Source of the DNA: Glycomyces paridis
Lineage (GTDB): Bacteria > Actinomycetota > Actinomycetes > Mycobacteriales > Micromonosporaceae
Assembly (NCBI RefSeq): GCF_004912155.1
Contig: NZ_STGX01000014.1
Coordinates: 62,001-126,000, forward strand
DNA length: 64,000 nucleotides
Reading direction: 5' to 3'
Under the pieces are notes generated by a model. It did no database searches. It saw only the letters and a list, made by a program, of their open reading frames with translations, and was not told the origin of the DNA. Both the position numbers and the translations under genes were made by a program. Of the stretch, positions 1 through 8,038 are shown piece by piece; positions within the stretch are counted from its first letter, which is position 1; every line of letters begins with the position of its first letter.

Positions 1-18
1 AGACCGGATTCTCTGAGA

Positions 19-690
19 TCAGGGTTCTCGCCTGCGCAGGATTCGGTTGCGGAGCCGGCCGTCGTCGGCGGCCAGGAGCCAGGCGGCTACTGAGACGGCG
101 ATGGCGGCGGTGCCGACCCCGGACCAGATGAGTTCGCCGTTGGCGTCGACGCCGCCCACGGCCGGGTCGACGCGTTCGAGCGGGTCGTGGGTGACCTGCA
201 CCGGCGAGCCGATGGCGAGTTCGGCATCGCGGGCGGTCTTGAGGGAGGCGAAAGGCCAAGCGCCGCAGTCGAGTCCGTGCGAAGTCTGGGGGCCGTGGCC
301 GCCGCGGCCGGTGGTCGCGGCGATGTGGTGGACCGTCTCGACGTGGCAGGTCACCTCGACGCCGCGCTGGTGCAGGGCGGCGTCGCCGAGTACGACCGAG
401 AAGCAGAAGGCGCCGAATGCCCCGATGAGCGGTACCACGACGCGGAAGAGGCCGCGCCGCGCGCGAATCCGGCTCAGCAGGACCGAGGCCACGACGGCGA
501 CCGCGGCGAGGAGGAGCAGGAGGTAGCTCGGTTCCAGCCACCGGTCGCGGACCGCTTCGGAGCCGAAGTACTCGATCCACCGGCTCGTCATGACCGCGAC
601 GAGCACCGCCGCCGGGCCGAGCGCGGCGAGTGCCAGTTCGCGGCCGACGCTGAACGGCCGCCCGGGGTTCGGGTGAGGATCGGCGTGCAC
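19..690 (-). CDS. Hypothetical four-helix membrane protein
   Basis: A 223-residue protein of unknown function. Hydrophobic segments are visible near residues 20-40, 55-72, 85-102 and 190-208, so the protein probably spans the membrane four times. A soluble stretch of about 85 residues lies between helices 3 and 4 and holds two cysteines (in EVTCHVET and GLDCGAW). The layout (helices, small beta-rich extracytoplasmic part, last helix) resembles DUF3592-type proteins, but that is a structural impression only. It sits downstream of the sulfur operons on the same strand and is separated from the rhodanese gene by 66 bases. No function is assigned. Confidence 0.7.
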   Translation of the reverse strand: MHADPHPNPGRPFSVGRELALAALGPAAVLVAVMTSRWIEYFGSEAVRDRWLEPSYLLLLLAAVAVVASVLLSRIRARRGLFRVVVPLIGAFGAFCFSVVLGDAALHQRGVEVTCHVETVHHIAATTGRGGHGPQTSHGLDCGAWPFASLKTARDAELAIGSPVQVTHDPLERVDPAVGGVDANGELIWSGVGTAAIAVSVAAWLLAADDGRLRNRILRRREP

Positions 691-756
691 GGGCTGCTCC
701 GGTCGGGTCGGGGAGGGCCCAGCCTAAGCGGCGCACGCCAGCCGGGCCCGGCCCGT

Positions 757-1290
757 TCAGGCCGCTCGGCGATTCCAGGGCAGGAACGCCAGGACCCGGG
801 CCATCGCGCAGGTGTTCGTCACGGCCGCGACCACGAGGCCCGCGCCGATGGCCGCGCCGAGCCACTTCAGCGGCTCCCACGCGAGACTCAAAGCCACGAA
901 GGCGATGACCAGTGCGCCGGCGGCGAGGCGGACCTGGCGTTCCATGCCCCAGACTCGCCGCCCCGAACTCTCGACGGGCGCGCCGTCGCGCTTCCAGGCG
1001 GTGAGGCCGCCTTCGAGGATGTGGACGGGGACGCCGGTCTCCTCGCCGAGGAGGTCCTTGGCCTGTCCGGCGCGGGTGCCGGAGGCGCACAGCAGGATCA
1101 CGGGCCGTTCGGCCTCGCCGAGCGCCGCCTGGGCGGCTTTGACGAGCGGGAGCGGGATGTTGCGGGAGCCTTCGGCGCGTTCGGTGGCGAACTCGCCGGG
1201 GGTGCGCACGTCCACGAGGACGGCGCCGTGGTCGGCCACGAGCTGCCTCGCGGCGTTGGCGTCCACGTAGGACTTGGAAGCGGTGGGCAT
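757..1290 (-). CDS. Membrane-anchored rhodanese-like sulfurtransferase (YgaP type)
   Basis: A 177-residue protein. The rhodanese domain covers about residues 5-105, with DVRTPGEF near residue 27 and the catalytic loop CASGTRAG in which Cys68 is the persulfide-carrying residue. The remainder (about 112-177) contains two transmembrane helices in the DUF2892 arrangement of E. coli YgaP. Rhodanese domains move sulfane sulfur between donors such as thiosulfate and acceptors such as thiols. The ATG at 1290 gives a complete domain and follows an AAGGAGAGG-like ribosome site. A strong hairpin separates the gene from the upstream sulfonate/sulfate-ester operon, so it may be transcribed alone or by readthrough. 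The place in the locus fits sulfur handling after release from organosulfur compounds. Confidence 0.9.
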   Translation of the reverse strand: MPTASKSYVDANAARQLVADHGAVLVDVRTPGEFATERAEGSRNIPLPLVKAAQAALGEAERPVILLCASGTRAGQAKDLLGEETGVPVHILEGGLTAWKRDGAPVESSGRRVWGMERQVRLAAGALVIAFVALSLAWEPLKWLGAAIGAGLVVAAVTNTCAMARVLAFLPWNRRAA

Positions 1291-1319
1291 GGCCTCTCCT
1301 TCGGTTGCGGTGGTGCGGC

Positions 1320-1366
1320 GTCGGCGGCGGGGTTCCCGCGAGCTGATCGGGAACCCCGCCGCCGAC
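1320..1366 (-). terminator. Perfect 18-bp stem terminator between SBP and rhodanese genes
   Basis: Bases 1320-1337 pair perfectly with 1349-1366 around an 11-base loop. The hairpin lies just after the stop codon of the substrate-binding protein gene (1377). It most likely ends the sulfatase/ABC transcript, with partial readthrough possible. Confidence 0.8.
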
Positions 1367-1376
1367 CGTCTGCGGG

Positions 1377-2357
1377 TCAGGCCTCGAAGGCCCCGGCGAA
1401 CCGGTCGTCGAACTGGTCGGCGGCGTCGAGTTCGTCGATGATCCCGAGGGCCGTGTACCCGTCGGACTGGTCCTGCTGGGACGCGATCACCTCGTCGGTG
1501 ATGGGGCCCAAGGTGACCGGTGCGCGGTTCTCGGTGGCGGCGACGACTTCGAGCGGGAGGCCGGTGAGCGAGGCGTACTGCTCGGCCCACGCGTCGACGT
1601 TCTCGTAGCGCCACCGCTGGGCCCGGCCGTAGCGGTCGATGTAGTCGGCGAGCGCGTCGGCGTACGCCTCGTCCTCGATGATCGCGGTGCGCGCCGAGAG
1701 GAGCCCGATGCTGGGGAAGTAGTCGGCCCCGGTGGCGACGAGGGTCGCCCCGGCGAGTTCGGCCTGCGACCAGTAGATGCCGAGCGTCGCGACCGCGTCG
1801 ACCTCGCCGTTGGCGAGCGCGGTGTTGGCGTCGACCACCGGGAGGTTGGCGGTCTCGACGTCGTCGAGCGTGAGCCCGACCGATTCGAGGGCCTTGACCA
1901 CGTGGTACTGCGTGATGGTGCCCTCCTGGAAGGACACCTTGCGGCCCTTGAGGTCCGCGACGGAGGCGATCGCGGTGCCGGGCCCGGCGAGGATCGCGTT
2001 GAACGAGGTCGCGGGGTCGTCCACGGTGGTCGCGGCGACGGCCTTGAGCGGCACGCCGTTCGAGGCCGCGAAGATGACGGGGGTGTCGGCGGTGAAGCCG
2101 ACGTCGACGGCCTCGGCGCCCGCGGCCTCGATGTACTCCGGTCCGGCGTTGACGAACTGCTTCCACTCGATGGTGTAAGGCAGGTCGCCGTCCAGGCCCG
2201 CGGCCTTGAACAGCTCCTGCGTCACCGGCGTGGCCCCGAGTTCGCCGACCCGCAGGGTCACGCCGCCGGAGCCCCCGTCCTCGGCGCACGCGGCGAGGCC
2301 GAGCGCGGCGAGGGGGGCTGCGGCGGTGGCGCCGAGGATTGTTCTGCGGGTGGTCAT
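1377..2357 (-). CDS. ABC transporter substrate-binding lipoprotein, sulfonate/sulfate-ester type
   Basis: A 326-residue SsuA/TauA/NMT1-type periplasmic binding protein. The export signal MTTRRTILGA...LAAC has a twin-arginine-like start and a lipobox with Cys24, so the mature protein is a lipid-anchored extracellular receptor. Typical family phrases are visible (VADLKGRKVSFQEGTITQYH, NGEVDAVAT). The start at 2357 was chosen because it yields the signal peptide directly. It is the last gene of the permease-ATPase-sulfatase-SBP set. Co-occurrence with a sulfatase suggests sulfate esters or sulfonates as ligand, as in Pseudomonas ats systems. The exact ligand cannot be read from sequence. Confidence 0.9.
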   Translation of the reverse strand: MTTRRTILGATAAAPLAALGLAACAEDGGSGGVTLRVGELGATPVTQELFKAAGLDGDLPYTIEWKQFVNAGPEYIEAAGAEAVDVGFTADTPVIFAASNGVPLKAVAATTVDDPATSFNAILAGPGTAIASVADLKGRKVSFQEGTITQYHVVKALESVGLTLDDVETANLPVVDANTALANGEVDAVATLGIYWSQAELAGATLVATGADYFPSIGLLSARTAIIEDEAYADALADYIDRYGRAQRWRYENVDAWAEQYASLTGLPLEVVAATENRAPVTLGPITDEVIASQQDQSDGYTALGIIDELDAADQFDDRFAGAFEA

Positions 2358-2398
2358 GTGCGTGCCTTTCGATGGGATTCGGTTGTGGGCCTTGGGGT

Positions 2399-4720
2399 TC
2401 AGTCGGCGGCCAGTTCGGCTTCGCGCTGGATCGCCTTGATCGCCTCGGGACCGAACGCGAGCGGCCCGGGGGTGTAGGTGACGGCGGAGAGCTCGCCGTT
2501 GAACGGGAACAGGCCGCGCCGTTCGCGCAGGTCCCACAGCACCGGCCCGCGGGCGTCGCGCCCGACGGAGATGCCGGTCCAGGGGGCCATGCCGACGAGC
2601 TGGAAGCGGCCGGGCAGTTCGGCGACCGCGGCGGGCTCGCCCGTCCCGTCGCCCACGGACACGGTGAAGTCCCAGCGGAGCTTCGGTGTCGCCTGCGCCC
2701 TGAGGCGGATGAGCCTGGTCCCGGCGGGGAGTTCGGCGTCGATGCCGCTGACGCGCCCGTACTGGTTGAACCCGAAGTGGATCCGCCCGTCCTCCACATA
2801 GAGCGCGTACCCGCCCTGCGGGTCGCCGTGGGCGACGAGCACGCCGTCCCCGCCGTCGTCGGCGAGCTCCGCGTCCACGGTGAAGGACCGGTACTGGACG
2901 AGCTGCGCCGACCGGTACCGCTCCAGGACCGGCGTGCCCGGCAGGAGCCGGACCGGCTTCGACAGCCGCGCCTCGGAGGGTCGGCGGCGCCGGGCCCCGA
3001 ACCCGTTCTGGATCGGGAACACCGTGTTGCGCCAGGCGGCCTCCTCCCACGCGGCGGCGAGCTCGCGCACCAGCTCGGGGTGCTCGGCCGCGACGTCGCG
3101 CAGCTCGGTCGGGTCCATCGCGACGTGGAACAGCTGCCATTCGCCGTCGTCGAAGGGCGTGCCGGGCGCGTGGAGCGTGTTGAGCTTCCAGCCGTCCCGG
3201 TAGTAGCCGCGGTGCCCGCCGAACTCGGCGTACTGCTCGCGGTGCGGGCTCTCAAGGTCCTTCTTGCGCAGCACCTCTGCGAGGCTCACGCCGTCGCGCT
3301 CCTTCGCCTCGCGGCCCGCCCGCAGGCCCGGCGCTTTGACACCCGCGAGGTCGAGGAGCGTCTCGTAGACGTCGGTGACGTACCCGTACTGGTCCCGCAC
3401 GCCGTCGTCGCCGTCCTCGCGGGGGAGCCCCGCGGGCCAGGACACGATGAACGGCACCCTGACCCCGCCGGCGAACGTCTGCCCCTTGTAGAACCGGAAC
3501 GGCGTGTTCGAGGCCTGGCCCCAGCCGCGCGGGTAGTGCACGCCGAGCTTCGCCGAGCCGATGAGCGACGGGTCGTGGGCCACGTCGCGCTCCCAGTCCC
3601 CGGGCACCGGGTGGTGCACGAACTGCGAGAAGTACGAGCGGGTCCCGACCGGACCGCCCTCGGCGGTGCCGCCGTTGTCCGAAGTGAACACCACGATCGT
3701 GTCGTCCAACTCCCCGAACGCCTCCACGGTGTCGAGAATGCGCCCCACCGACTGGTCGACGCTGTCGACCATCGCCGCGTACACCTCCATGTACCGCGCG
3801 TACCGGTCCTGCTCCTCGGCGCTCAGCGAGTCCCACTCGGGCGCGTCGTAACCGGGCTCGGTGTTGCGCGGCGCGGCCTCGGTCCCCTCGGGGAAGAGCC
3901 CCTCGGCGAGCTGCTTCGCGAAGCGCGCCTTGCGCACCGCGTCCCAGCCCGTCCCGTACCTGCCGCGGTACTTCGCGATGTCCTCGGGCTTGGCCTGGTG
4001 CGGCCCGTGCATCGCGACGTGCGCGAAGTACAGGAAGAACGGCTTGTCGGCGTCGTGCGCCCGCAGGCCCTTGAGGTACGAGACGGCCTGGTCGGTGAGG
4101 TCGTCGGTGAGGTAGTACCCGTCCGGGTACTCCTCCACGGGCGAGGCGTCGTTGTCGACGGTGATCTGGTTGGGGTGGAAGAACGAGTTCAGGCCCTCCA
4201 GCGACCCGTAGTACCGGTCGAAGCCGCGCTGGAGCGGCCACGAGTCGCGGGTGCGCCCCGGCGCGAGGTTCGCGTCCCGCGCCAGGTGCCACTTGCCGAT
4301 CGCGTACGTCGCGTACCCGTTGGCGCGCAGCGCCTCCGGCAGGCTCAACACGTCGTCGGCCAGCTCCAGGCGCAGCCCCGGGTACCCCGGGTCGGCGTTC
4401 GCGACCGACCCGTACCCGGCCCGGTGCGGGTTCAGCCCGGTCAGCAGCGCCGCGCGGGCGGGCGAGCACACCGGCGTCGTGTGGTAGTTCGACAGCCGCA
4501 CGCCCGAGGCCGCGAGCCGGTCGAGGTTCGGCGTGTCGATCTCGGACCCGAACGGCCCGATGTCGCTGTAGCCCATGTCGTCCAGGAGCACCACGATGAT
4601 GTTCGGCGCCCCCTCGGGGGCGGTCGGCTCCTCGGGCCACCACGGCTCGGACTCGTCGGAGGTGCGCCCCACGGCGCCTTCGAAGCCCTCGTAACCGCGG
4701 GCGTACTCGGGAATGCTCAT
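2399..4720 (-). CDS. Type I sulfatase (arylsulfatase-like)
   Basis: A 773-residue alkaline-phosphatase-superfamily sulfatase that hydrolyses sulfate esters to sulfate and an alcohol or phenol. The N-terminal metal-binding segment NIIVVLLDDMGYSDIG supplies Asp47/Asp48. The signature CSPARAALLTG (Cys85-x-Pro-x-Arg) is the site converted to formylglycine, and GKWHLA and TSDNGG are also present. There is no signal peptide, so the enzyme should act in the cytosol on imported esters, consistent with being encoded among ABC transporter genes. A formylglycine-generating enzyme is not encoded in this window. The length fits the large Pseudomonas-type arylsulfatases with a C-terminal domain. The ATG at 4720 is 12 bases from the stop of the ATPase gene, which indicates one operon. 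Confidence 0.93.
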   Translation of the reverse strand: MSIPEYARGYEGFEGAVGRTSDESEPWWPEEPTAPEGAPNIIVVLLDDMGYSDIGPFGSEIDTPNLDRLAASGVRLSNYHTTPVCSPARAALLTGLNPHRAGYGSVANADPGYPGLRLELADDVLSLPEALRANGYATYAIGKWHLARDANLAPGRTRDSWPLQRGFDRYYGSLEGLNSFFHPNQITVDNDASPVEEYPDGYYLTDDLTDQAVSYLKGLRAHDADKPFFLYFAHVAMHGPHQAKPEDIAKYRGRYGTGWDAVRKARFAKQLAEGLFPEGTEAAPRNTEPGYDAPEWDSLSAEEQDRYARYMEVYAAMVDSVDQSVGRILDTVEAFGELDDTIVVFTSDNGGTAEGGPVGTRSYFSQFVHHPVPGDWERDVAHDPSLIGSAKLGVHYPRGWGQASNTPFRFYKGQTFAGGVRVPFIVSWPAGLPREDGDDGVRDQYGYVTDVYETLLDLAGVKAPGLRAGREAKERDGVSLAEVLRKKDLESPHREQYAEFGGHRGYYRDGWKLNTLHAPGTPFDDGEWQLFHVAMDPTELRDVAAEHPELVRELAAAWEEAAWRNTVFPIQNGFGARRRRPSEARLSKPVRLLPGTPVLERYRSAQLVQYRSFTVDAELADDGGDGVLVAHGDPQGGYALYVEDGRIHFGFNQYGRVSGIDAELPAGTRLIRLRAQATPKLRWDFTVSVGDGTGEPAAVAELPGRFQLVGMAPWTGISVGRDARGPVLWDLRERRGLFPFNGELSAVTYTPGPLAFGPEAIKAIQREAELAAD

Positions 4721-4731
4721 GCTGTCCTGCC

Positions 4732-5478
4732 TCAACGTTCGGATTCGGCCACGCCCAGCTCGCCCAGGAGCCGGTCGCGCAGATCGGCGAACTCCGGGGA
4801 GCGGCGGGGGAGGTGTTCGGGGAGCGAGACGCGCGCGTCCAGCGAGATGCGGCCCTCGGTGAGGACCATGACGCGGTCGGCGAGCGCGACCGCCTCCTCC
4901 ACGTCGTGCGTCACCAGCAGCACCGACGGCCGGTGCACGGCCCACAGGCGCCGCAGCAGCGCGTGCATCTTCAAGCGGGTCAGGGCGTCGAGCGCCCCGA
5001 ACGGCTCGTCCAGGAGCAGCAGCTCGGGCTCGCGCACCAGCGCCCGCGCCAGCGCGGCGCGCTGGCCCTCGCCGCCGGAGAGCGTGTGCGGCCAGGCCTT
5101 CGCCTTGTCGGCCAGGCCGACTTCGGCGAGGGTCTCGACGCCGCGGGCCTTCGCGGCCGCGCCCTTCTGTCCGAGCAGGACGTTCTCCAGGACCCGCTTC
5201 CACGGCAGGAGCCGGGCGTCCTGGAACGCGACGGCCCTGCGCTTCGGCACGCTCGCCTCGCCGTCGAACTCGGTGTCGAGGCCCGCGAGGACCCGCAGGA
5301 GCGTGGACTTGCCCGAGCCCGAGCGGCCCAGGAGCGCGACGAACTCGCCGGGGGCGATGTCGAGGTCCACGCCTTTGAGGACGTGCTGGGCGCCGAAGGA
5401 CTTGTCGAGTCCCCTGACCGCCACGGCGGCCGGGGCCGCGAGGTCCGCGTCTAGCGCGCTTCGAAGGTCCGTCGCCAC
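4732..5478 (-). CDS. ABC transporter ATP-binding protein (SsuB-like)
   Basis: A 248-residue nucleotide-binding subunit. The Walker A motif is GRSGSGKS (residues 51-58), the Q-loop VAFQDARLLPW, the signature LSGGEGQRAALARAL and the Walker B LLLLDEPFGALD, followed by the switch His in LLVTHD. The set is complete, so it should be catalytically competent. The GTG at 5478 is chosen because it follows GGAGGG at proper spacing and gives a family-like N-terminus. It overlaps the end of the permease gene by 28 bases, so the two are translationally linked. It drives uptake through the 5451-6272 permease of the ligand bound by the 1377-2357 receptor. Confidence 0.92.
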   Translation of the reverse strand: MATDLRSALDADLAAPAAVAVRGLDKSFGAQHVLKGVDLDIAPGEFVALLGRSGSGKSTLLRVLAGLDTEFDGEASVPKRRAVAFQDARLLPWKRVLENVLLGQKGAAAKARGVETLAEVGLADKAKAWPHTLSGGEGQRAALARALVREPELLLLDEPFGALDALTRLKMHALLRRLWAVHRPSVLLVTHDVEEAVALADRVMVLTEGRISLDARVSLPEHLPRRSPEFADLRDRLLGELGVAESER

Positions 5479-6272
5479 GGCAGGACCCTCCCTTCGATGA
5501 GGCGGACCAGGCGGTCCGAGACGAGGCCGAGGAGGCCGTAGACGACGAGGCCGACGACGATGACGTCGGTCTGCGCGAAGCTGCGGGCCTGGGTCATGAG
5601 GAACCCGATGCCGCTGGTGGCGTTGATCTGCTCGGAGACGACCAGGACCAGCCAGGAGATCGCGGTCGCGAACCGCAGGCCGGTGAAGAACCCCGGGAGC
5701 GCCCCGGGCAGGATCACCTGCCGCACCAGCCCGAGCCTGCCGAGTTCGGCGGTGCGGGCGAGTTCGGCGAAGCGCGGGTCGAGGCCGCGGATCGCGGCGT
5801 GCGTGTTGACGTACACGGGGAACGCGGTCGCGAAGACGACCAGGAAGATCTTGACCTCCTCGCCGATGCCGAACCACACGATCGCCAGCGGCACCAGGGC
5901 GAGCGCGGGGATGGCGCGGAGGATCTGCATCGGGCCGTCGATGAGGTCCTCGCCGAGGCGGAAGAGCCCGGCGACGACGGCGAGGAACGCGCCGACGCCC
6001 ACGCCGAGCGCGAGCCCCGCGGCGGCGCGGCCGAGCGACACCAGCAGGTGCTCTTGGAGGCGGCCGGTCTCCAGCAGCTCGCCGCCCGCGGCGATGACGG
6101 TGGAGGGCGCGGCGAGGGTCTGCTCGGGGATGAGCCCGGTGGCCGAGCCGATCTGCCACAGCGCGACCAGGACCACCGGTCCGATGAGGACGCGGAGTCG
6201 GTCGAGTCGCAGCTTCGCGGCGACAGACCGTATGTCTACTTGTCCGATGTTCTTGATGGGAATTGTGGTCAC
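5451..6272 (-). CDS. ABC transporter permease (SsuC/TauC-like)
   Basis: A 273-residue inner-membrane permease of the BPD_transp_1 family with about six helices. The cytoplasmic EAA-type loop is recognisable in ELARTAELGRLGLVRQVILP near residues 165-190, which couples to the ATPase. The GTG at 6272 was chosen because the residues after it (TTIPIKNIGQVD) lead straight into the first helix; a longer reading frame upstream runs through a terminator hairpin and the end of the preceding gene. It belongs to the ATPase-sulfatase-SBP operon downstream. The related permease at 6370-7257 belongs to a second system. Confidence 0.88.
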   Translation of the reverse strand: MTTIPIKNIGQVDIRSVAAKLRLDRLRVLIGPVVLVALWQIGSATGLIPEQTLAAPSTVIAAGGELLETGRLQEHLLVSLGRAAAGLALGVGVGAFLAVVAGLFRLGEDLIDGPMQILRAIPALALVPLAIVWFGIGEEVKIFLVVFATAFPVYVNTHAAIRGLDPRFAELARTAELGRLGLVRQVILPGALPGFFTGLRFATAISWLVLVVSEQINATSGIGFLMTQARSFAQTDVIVVGLVVYGLLGLVSDRLVRLIEGRVLPWRRTFEAR

Positions 6273-6297
6273 GATGGCCCCAACGGGTTTCGGGGAT

Positions 6298-6336
6298 CCC
6301 CCCGCCGGCCGAAGGTGCGGACGGTCCGGCGGGGGG
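6298..6336 (-). terminator. Hairpin between two ABC transporter operons
   Basis: CCCCCCGCCGG at 6298-6308 pairs with CCGGCGGGGGG at 6326-6336. The hairpin lies between the stop of the 6370-7257 permease and the GTG of the next permease. It probably ends or attenuates the first ABC operon, yet no separate promoter for the sulfatase operon is visible in the remaining space. Confidence 0.65.
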
Positions 6337-6369
6337 AAACTCTGTGCGGTTGTGAAGGTCTGAAGCGGT

Positions 6370-7257
6370 CTAGCGGTCCTGGTGCAGGCCCCAAGACCTG
6401 CGGATGCGGTCGTCGGCGGCCCTGAACACCGCATCCACCAGGATGCCGATGAACAGGATGGTGAGAATCCAGGTGAGCACCCGCGCCGCGTCGTTGAACT
6501 CCCTGGCGCCCTGCATGAGCGCGCCCACCGAGCCCTGCCCGGCCACGATCACCAGCAGCTCCCCGGCCATGAGCGACCGCCACGCGAACGCCCAGCCCTG
6601 CTTCAGGCCCGACACGAACGACGGCAGCGTCGCGGGCAGGATCACGTGCCGGTACAGGCCGAAGCCCTTCATGCCCAGCACCGCCCCCACCCGCTTCCAC
6701 GCCGGCGGCACGTAGTCGATCCCCGAGATGATCCCGTTCGCGATCGACGGCACCGCCCCGAGCACCACCACGAACAGGATCGCGGACTCCGAGATCTTGA
6801 ACAGCAGGATCGCCAGCGGGAACCACATGATCGACGGCATCGTCTGGAGCCCGGTGATGAGCGACCCGATCGCCGCCCGCAGCGGCTTGAACCGCGCCAC
6901 CGCGATCCCCAGCACCGAACCCACCAGCACCGACAGCGCGAAACCGGTCAGCGCCCGCTGCAACGTGATGAGGATGGCCTGCCAGTAGTCCGGCGTCGCG
7001 GCGTACGCGGCCAGGTCCTCCCACACCGTCAGCGGCGAGGGCAGCACCCACGGCGCCTTCCACTCGCTGAGGAACAGCAGCTGCCACGAGCCGATCACCA
7101 GCACCAGCGCCAGGACCTTCGGCCACGTGCCCGACCACAGCCGCGCGCCCAGGCGCCCCAGCCGCGTCTCGGTCACCGGCGTCCGCTCCAGCTCGTCCAG
7201 CCCTGCCACCCAGTTCTGCGAGGTGTCCTTCTCCTTCTTCACGGCCTCAACCGGCAT
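6370..7257 (-). CDS. ABC transporter permease (SsuC/TauC-like), system 1
   Basis: A 295-residue permease with a 50-residue polar N-terminal tail and about six membrane helices. The coupling loop appears in WKRVGAVLGMKGFGLYRHVILP (about residues 185-207). It belongs with the ATPase at 7247-8038 (11-base overlap) and the receptor at 8035-9135, giving a complete importer. Sequence similarity places it with taurine/alkanesulfonate/nitrate permeases. A sulfur-containing substrate is inferred from the surrounding sulfatase, monooxygenase and rhodanese genes. Confidence 0.9.
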   Translation of the reverse strand: MPVEAVKKEKDTSQNWVAGLDELERTPVTETRLGRLGARLWSGTWPKVLALVLVIGSWQLLFLSEWKAPWVLPSPLTVWEDLAAYAATPDYWQAILITLQRALTGFALSVLVGSVLGIAVARFKPLRAAIGSLITGLQTMPSIMWFPLAILLFKISESAILFVVVLGAVPSIANGIISGIDYVPPAWKRVGAVLGMKGFGLYRHVILPATLPSFVSGLKQGWAFAWRSLMAGELLVIVAGQGSVGALMQGAREFNDAARVLTWILTILFIGILVDAVFRAADDRIRRSWGLHQDR

Positions 7258-8038
7258 GGCGCGACACCTCCTCGCGCAGCGCGTCGGTGATCTCGGCGGC
7301 CAGCGCCGCCACCGGCGCCGAGTCGATCCGCCGCGGCCGGTCCATCTCGACGTCGTACACGTTGAGCACCCGGCCCGGACGCGAGCTCAGCAGCACGACC
7401 TGGTCGCCCAGGCGCACCGCCTCGCGCACGTTGTGGGTCACGAACAGCACCGTCAGATGCTGCTCACGCCAGATCCGCTCCAGCTCGTCGTGCAGGATGT
7501 CGCGGGTCATCGCGTCGAGCGCGCCGAACGGCTCGTCCATGAGCAGGACCGAGGCGTCCTGCGCGAGGGCCCTGGCGAGGGCCACGCGCTGGCGCATCCC
7601 GCCGGACAGCTCGTGGGGGCGCTTGTGCGCGAACCCGGTGAGCCGCACGGTCTCCAGGAGCTCCTGCGCGCGGTCGCGTCGTTCAGCCCGACCGACGCCC
7701 CTCACGCGCAGTGCGATCTCGACGTTGCCCGCGACGGTGAGCCACGGGAACAGCGCCGACTCCTGGAACATCATGGCGACCGGCTGGTCGACGTGCTCGA
7801 TCGCGCCGCCGGAGATGTCGTCGAGTCCGGCGACGAGCGAGAGCAGGGTGCTCTTGCCGCAGCCGGAGGCGCCGAGGAGGCAGGTGAAGCTGCCGGGGCC
7901 GACGCTGAGGGAGACGCCGTCGAGGGCCGTGACGGCGCCCGGGCCCCGGCCGTAGCGCTTGACCACGTCGGTCAGCACCACGGCTCCTGGGGCCCGGGCG
8001 GTGTCGGCGACCCGCGCTTCGGTGCGGGTCTGCGTCAT
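7247..8038 (-). CDS. ABC transporter ATP-binding protein (TauB/SsuB-like), system 1
   Basis: A 263-residue ATPase subunit with Walker A GASGCGKST (residues 56-64), the Q-loop MMFQESALFPW, the signature LSGGMRQRVALARAL and Walker B VLLMDEPFGALD. All functional motifs are present. The start overlaps the stop of the receptor gene by four bases and the end overlaps the permease start, which indicates a tightly coupled three-gene operon. Similarity is to the nitrate/sulfonate/taurine class. Confidence 0.93.
   Translation of the reverse strand: MTQTRTEARVADTARAPGAVVLTDVVKRYGRGPGAVTALDGVSLSVGPGSFTCLLGASGCGKSTLLSLVAGLDDISGGAIEHVDQPVAMMFQESALFPWLTVAGNVEIALRVRGVGRAERRDRAQELLETVRLTGFAHKRPHELSGGMRQRVALARALAQDASVLLMDEPFGALDAMTRDILHDELERIWREQHLTVLFVTHNVREAVRLGDQVVLLSSRPGRVLNVYDVEMDRPRRIDSAPVAALAAEITDALREEVSRHAG

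Noticed and set aside
2339-5500. Very long plus-strand reading frame opposite the sulfatase and ATPase genes
   Set aside because: Its protein is a low-complexity run of Arg, Gly, Val and Glu without any domain, while the opposite strand carries clear sulfatase and ABC ATPase motifs. It is a high-GC antisense artefact, as are the similar frames opposite kdpA/B/D, the permeases and the 8-11 kb genes.
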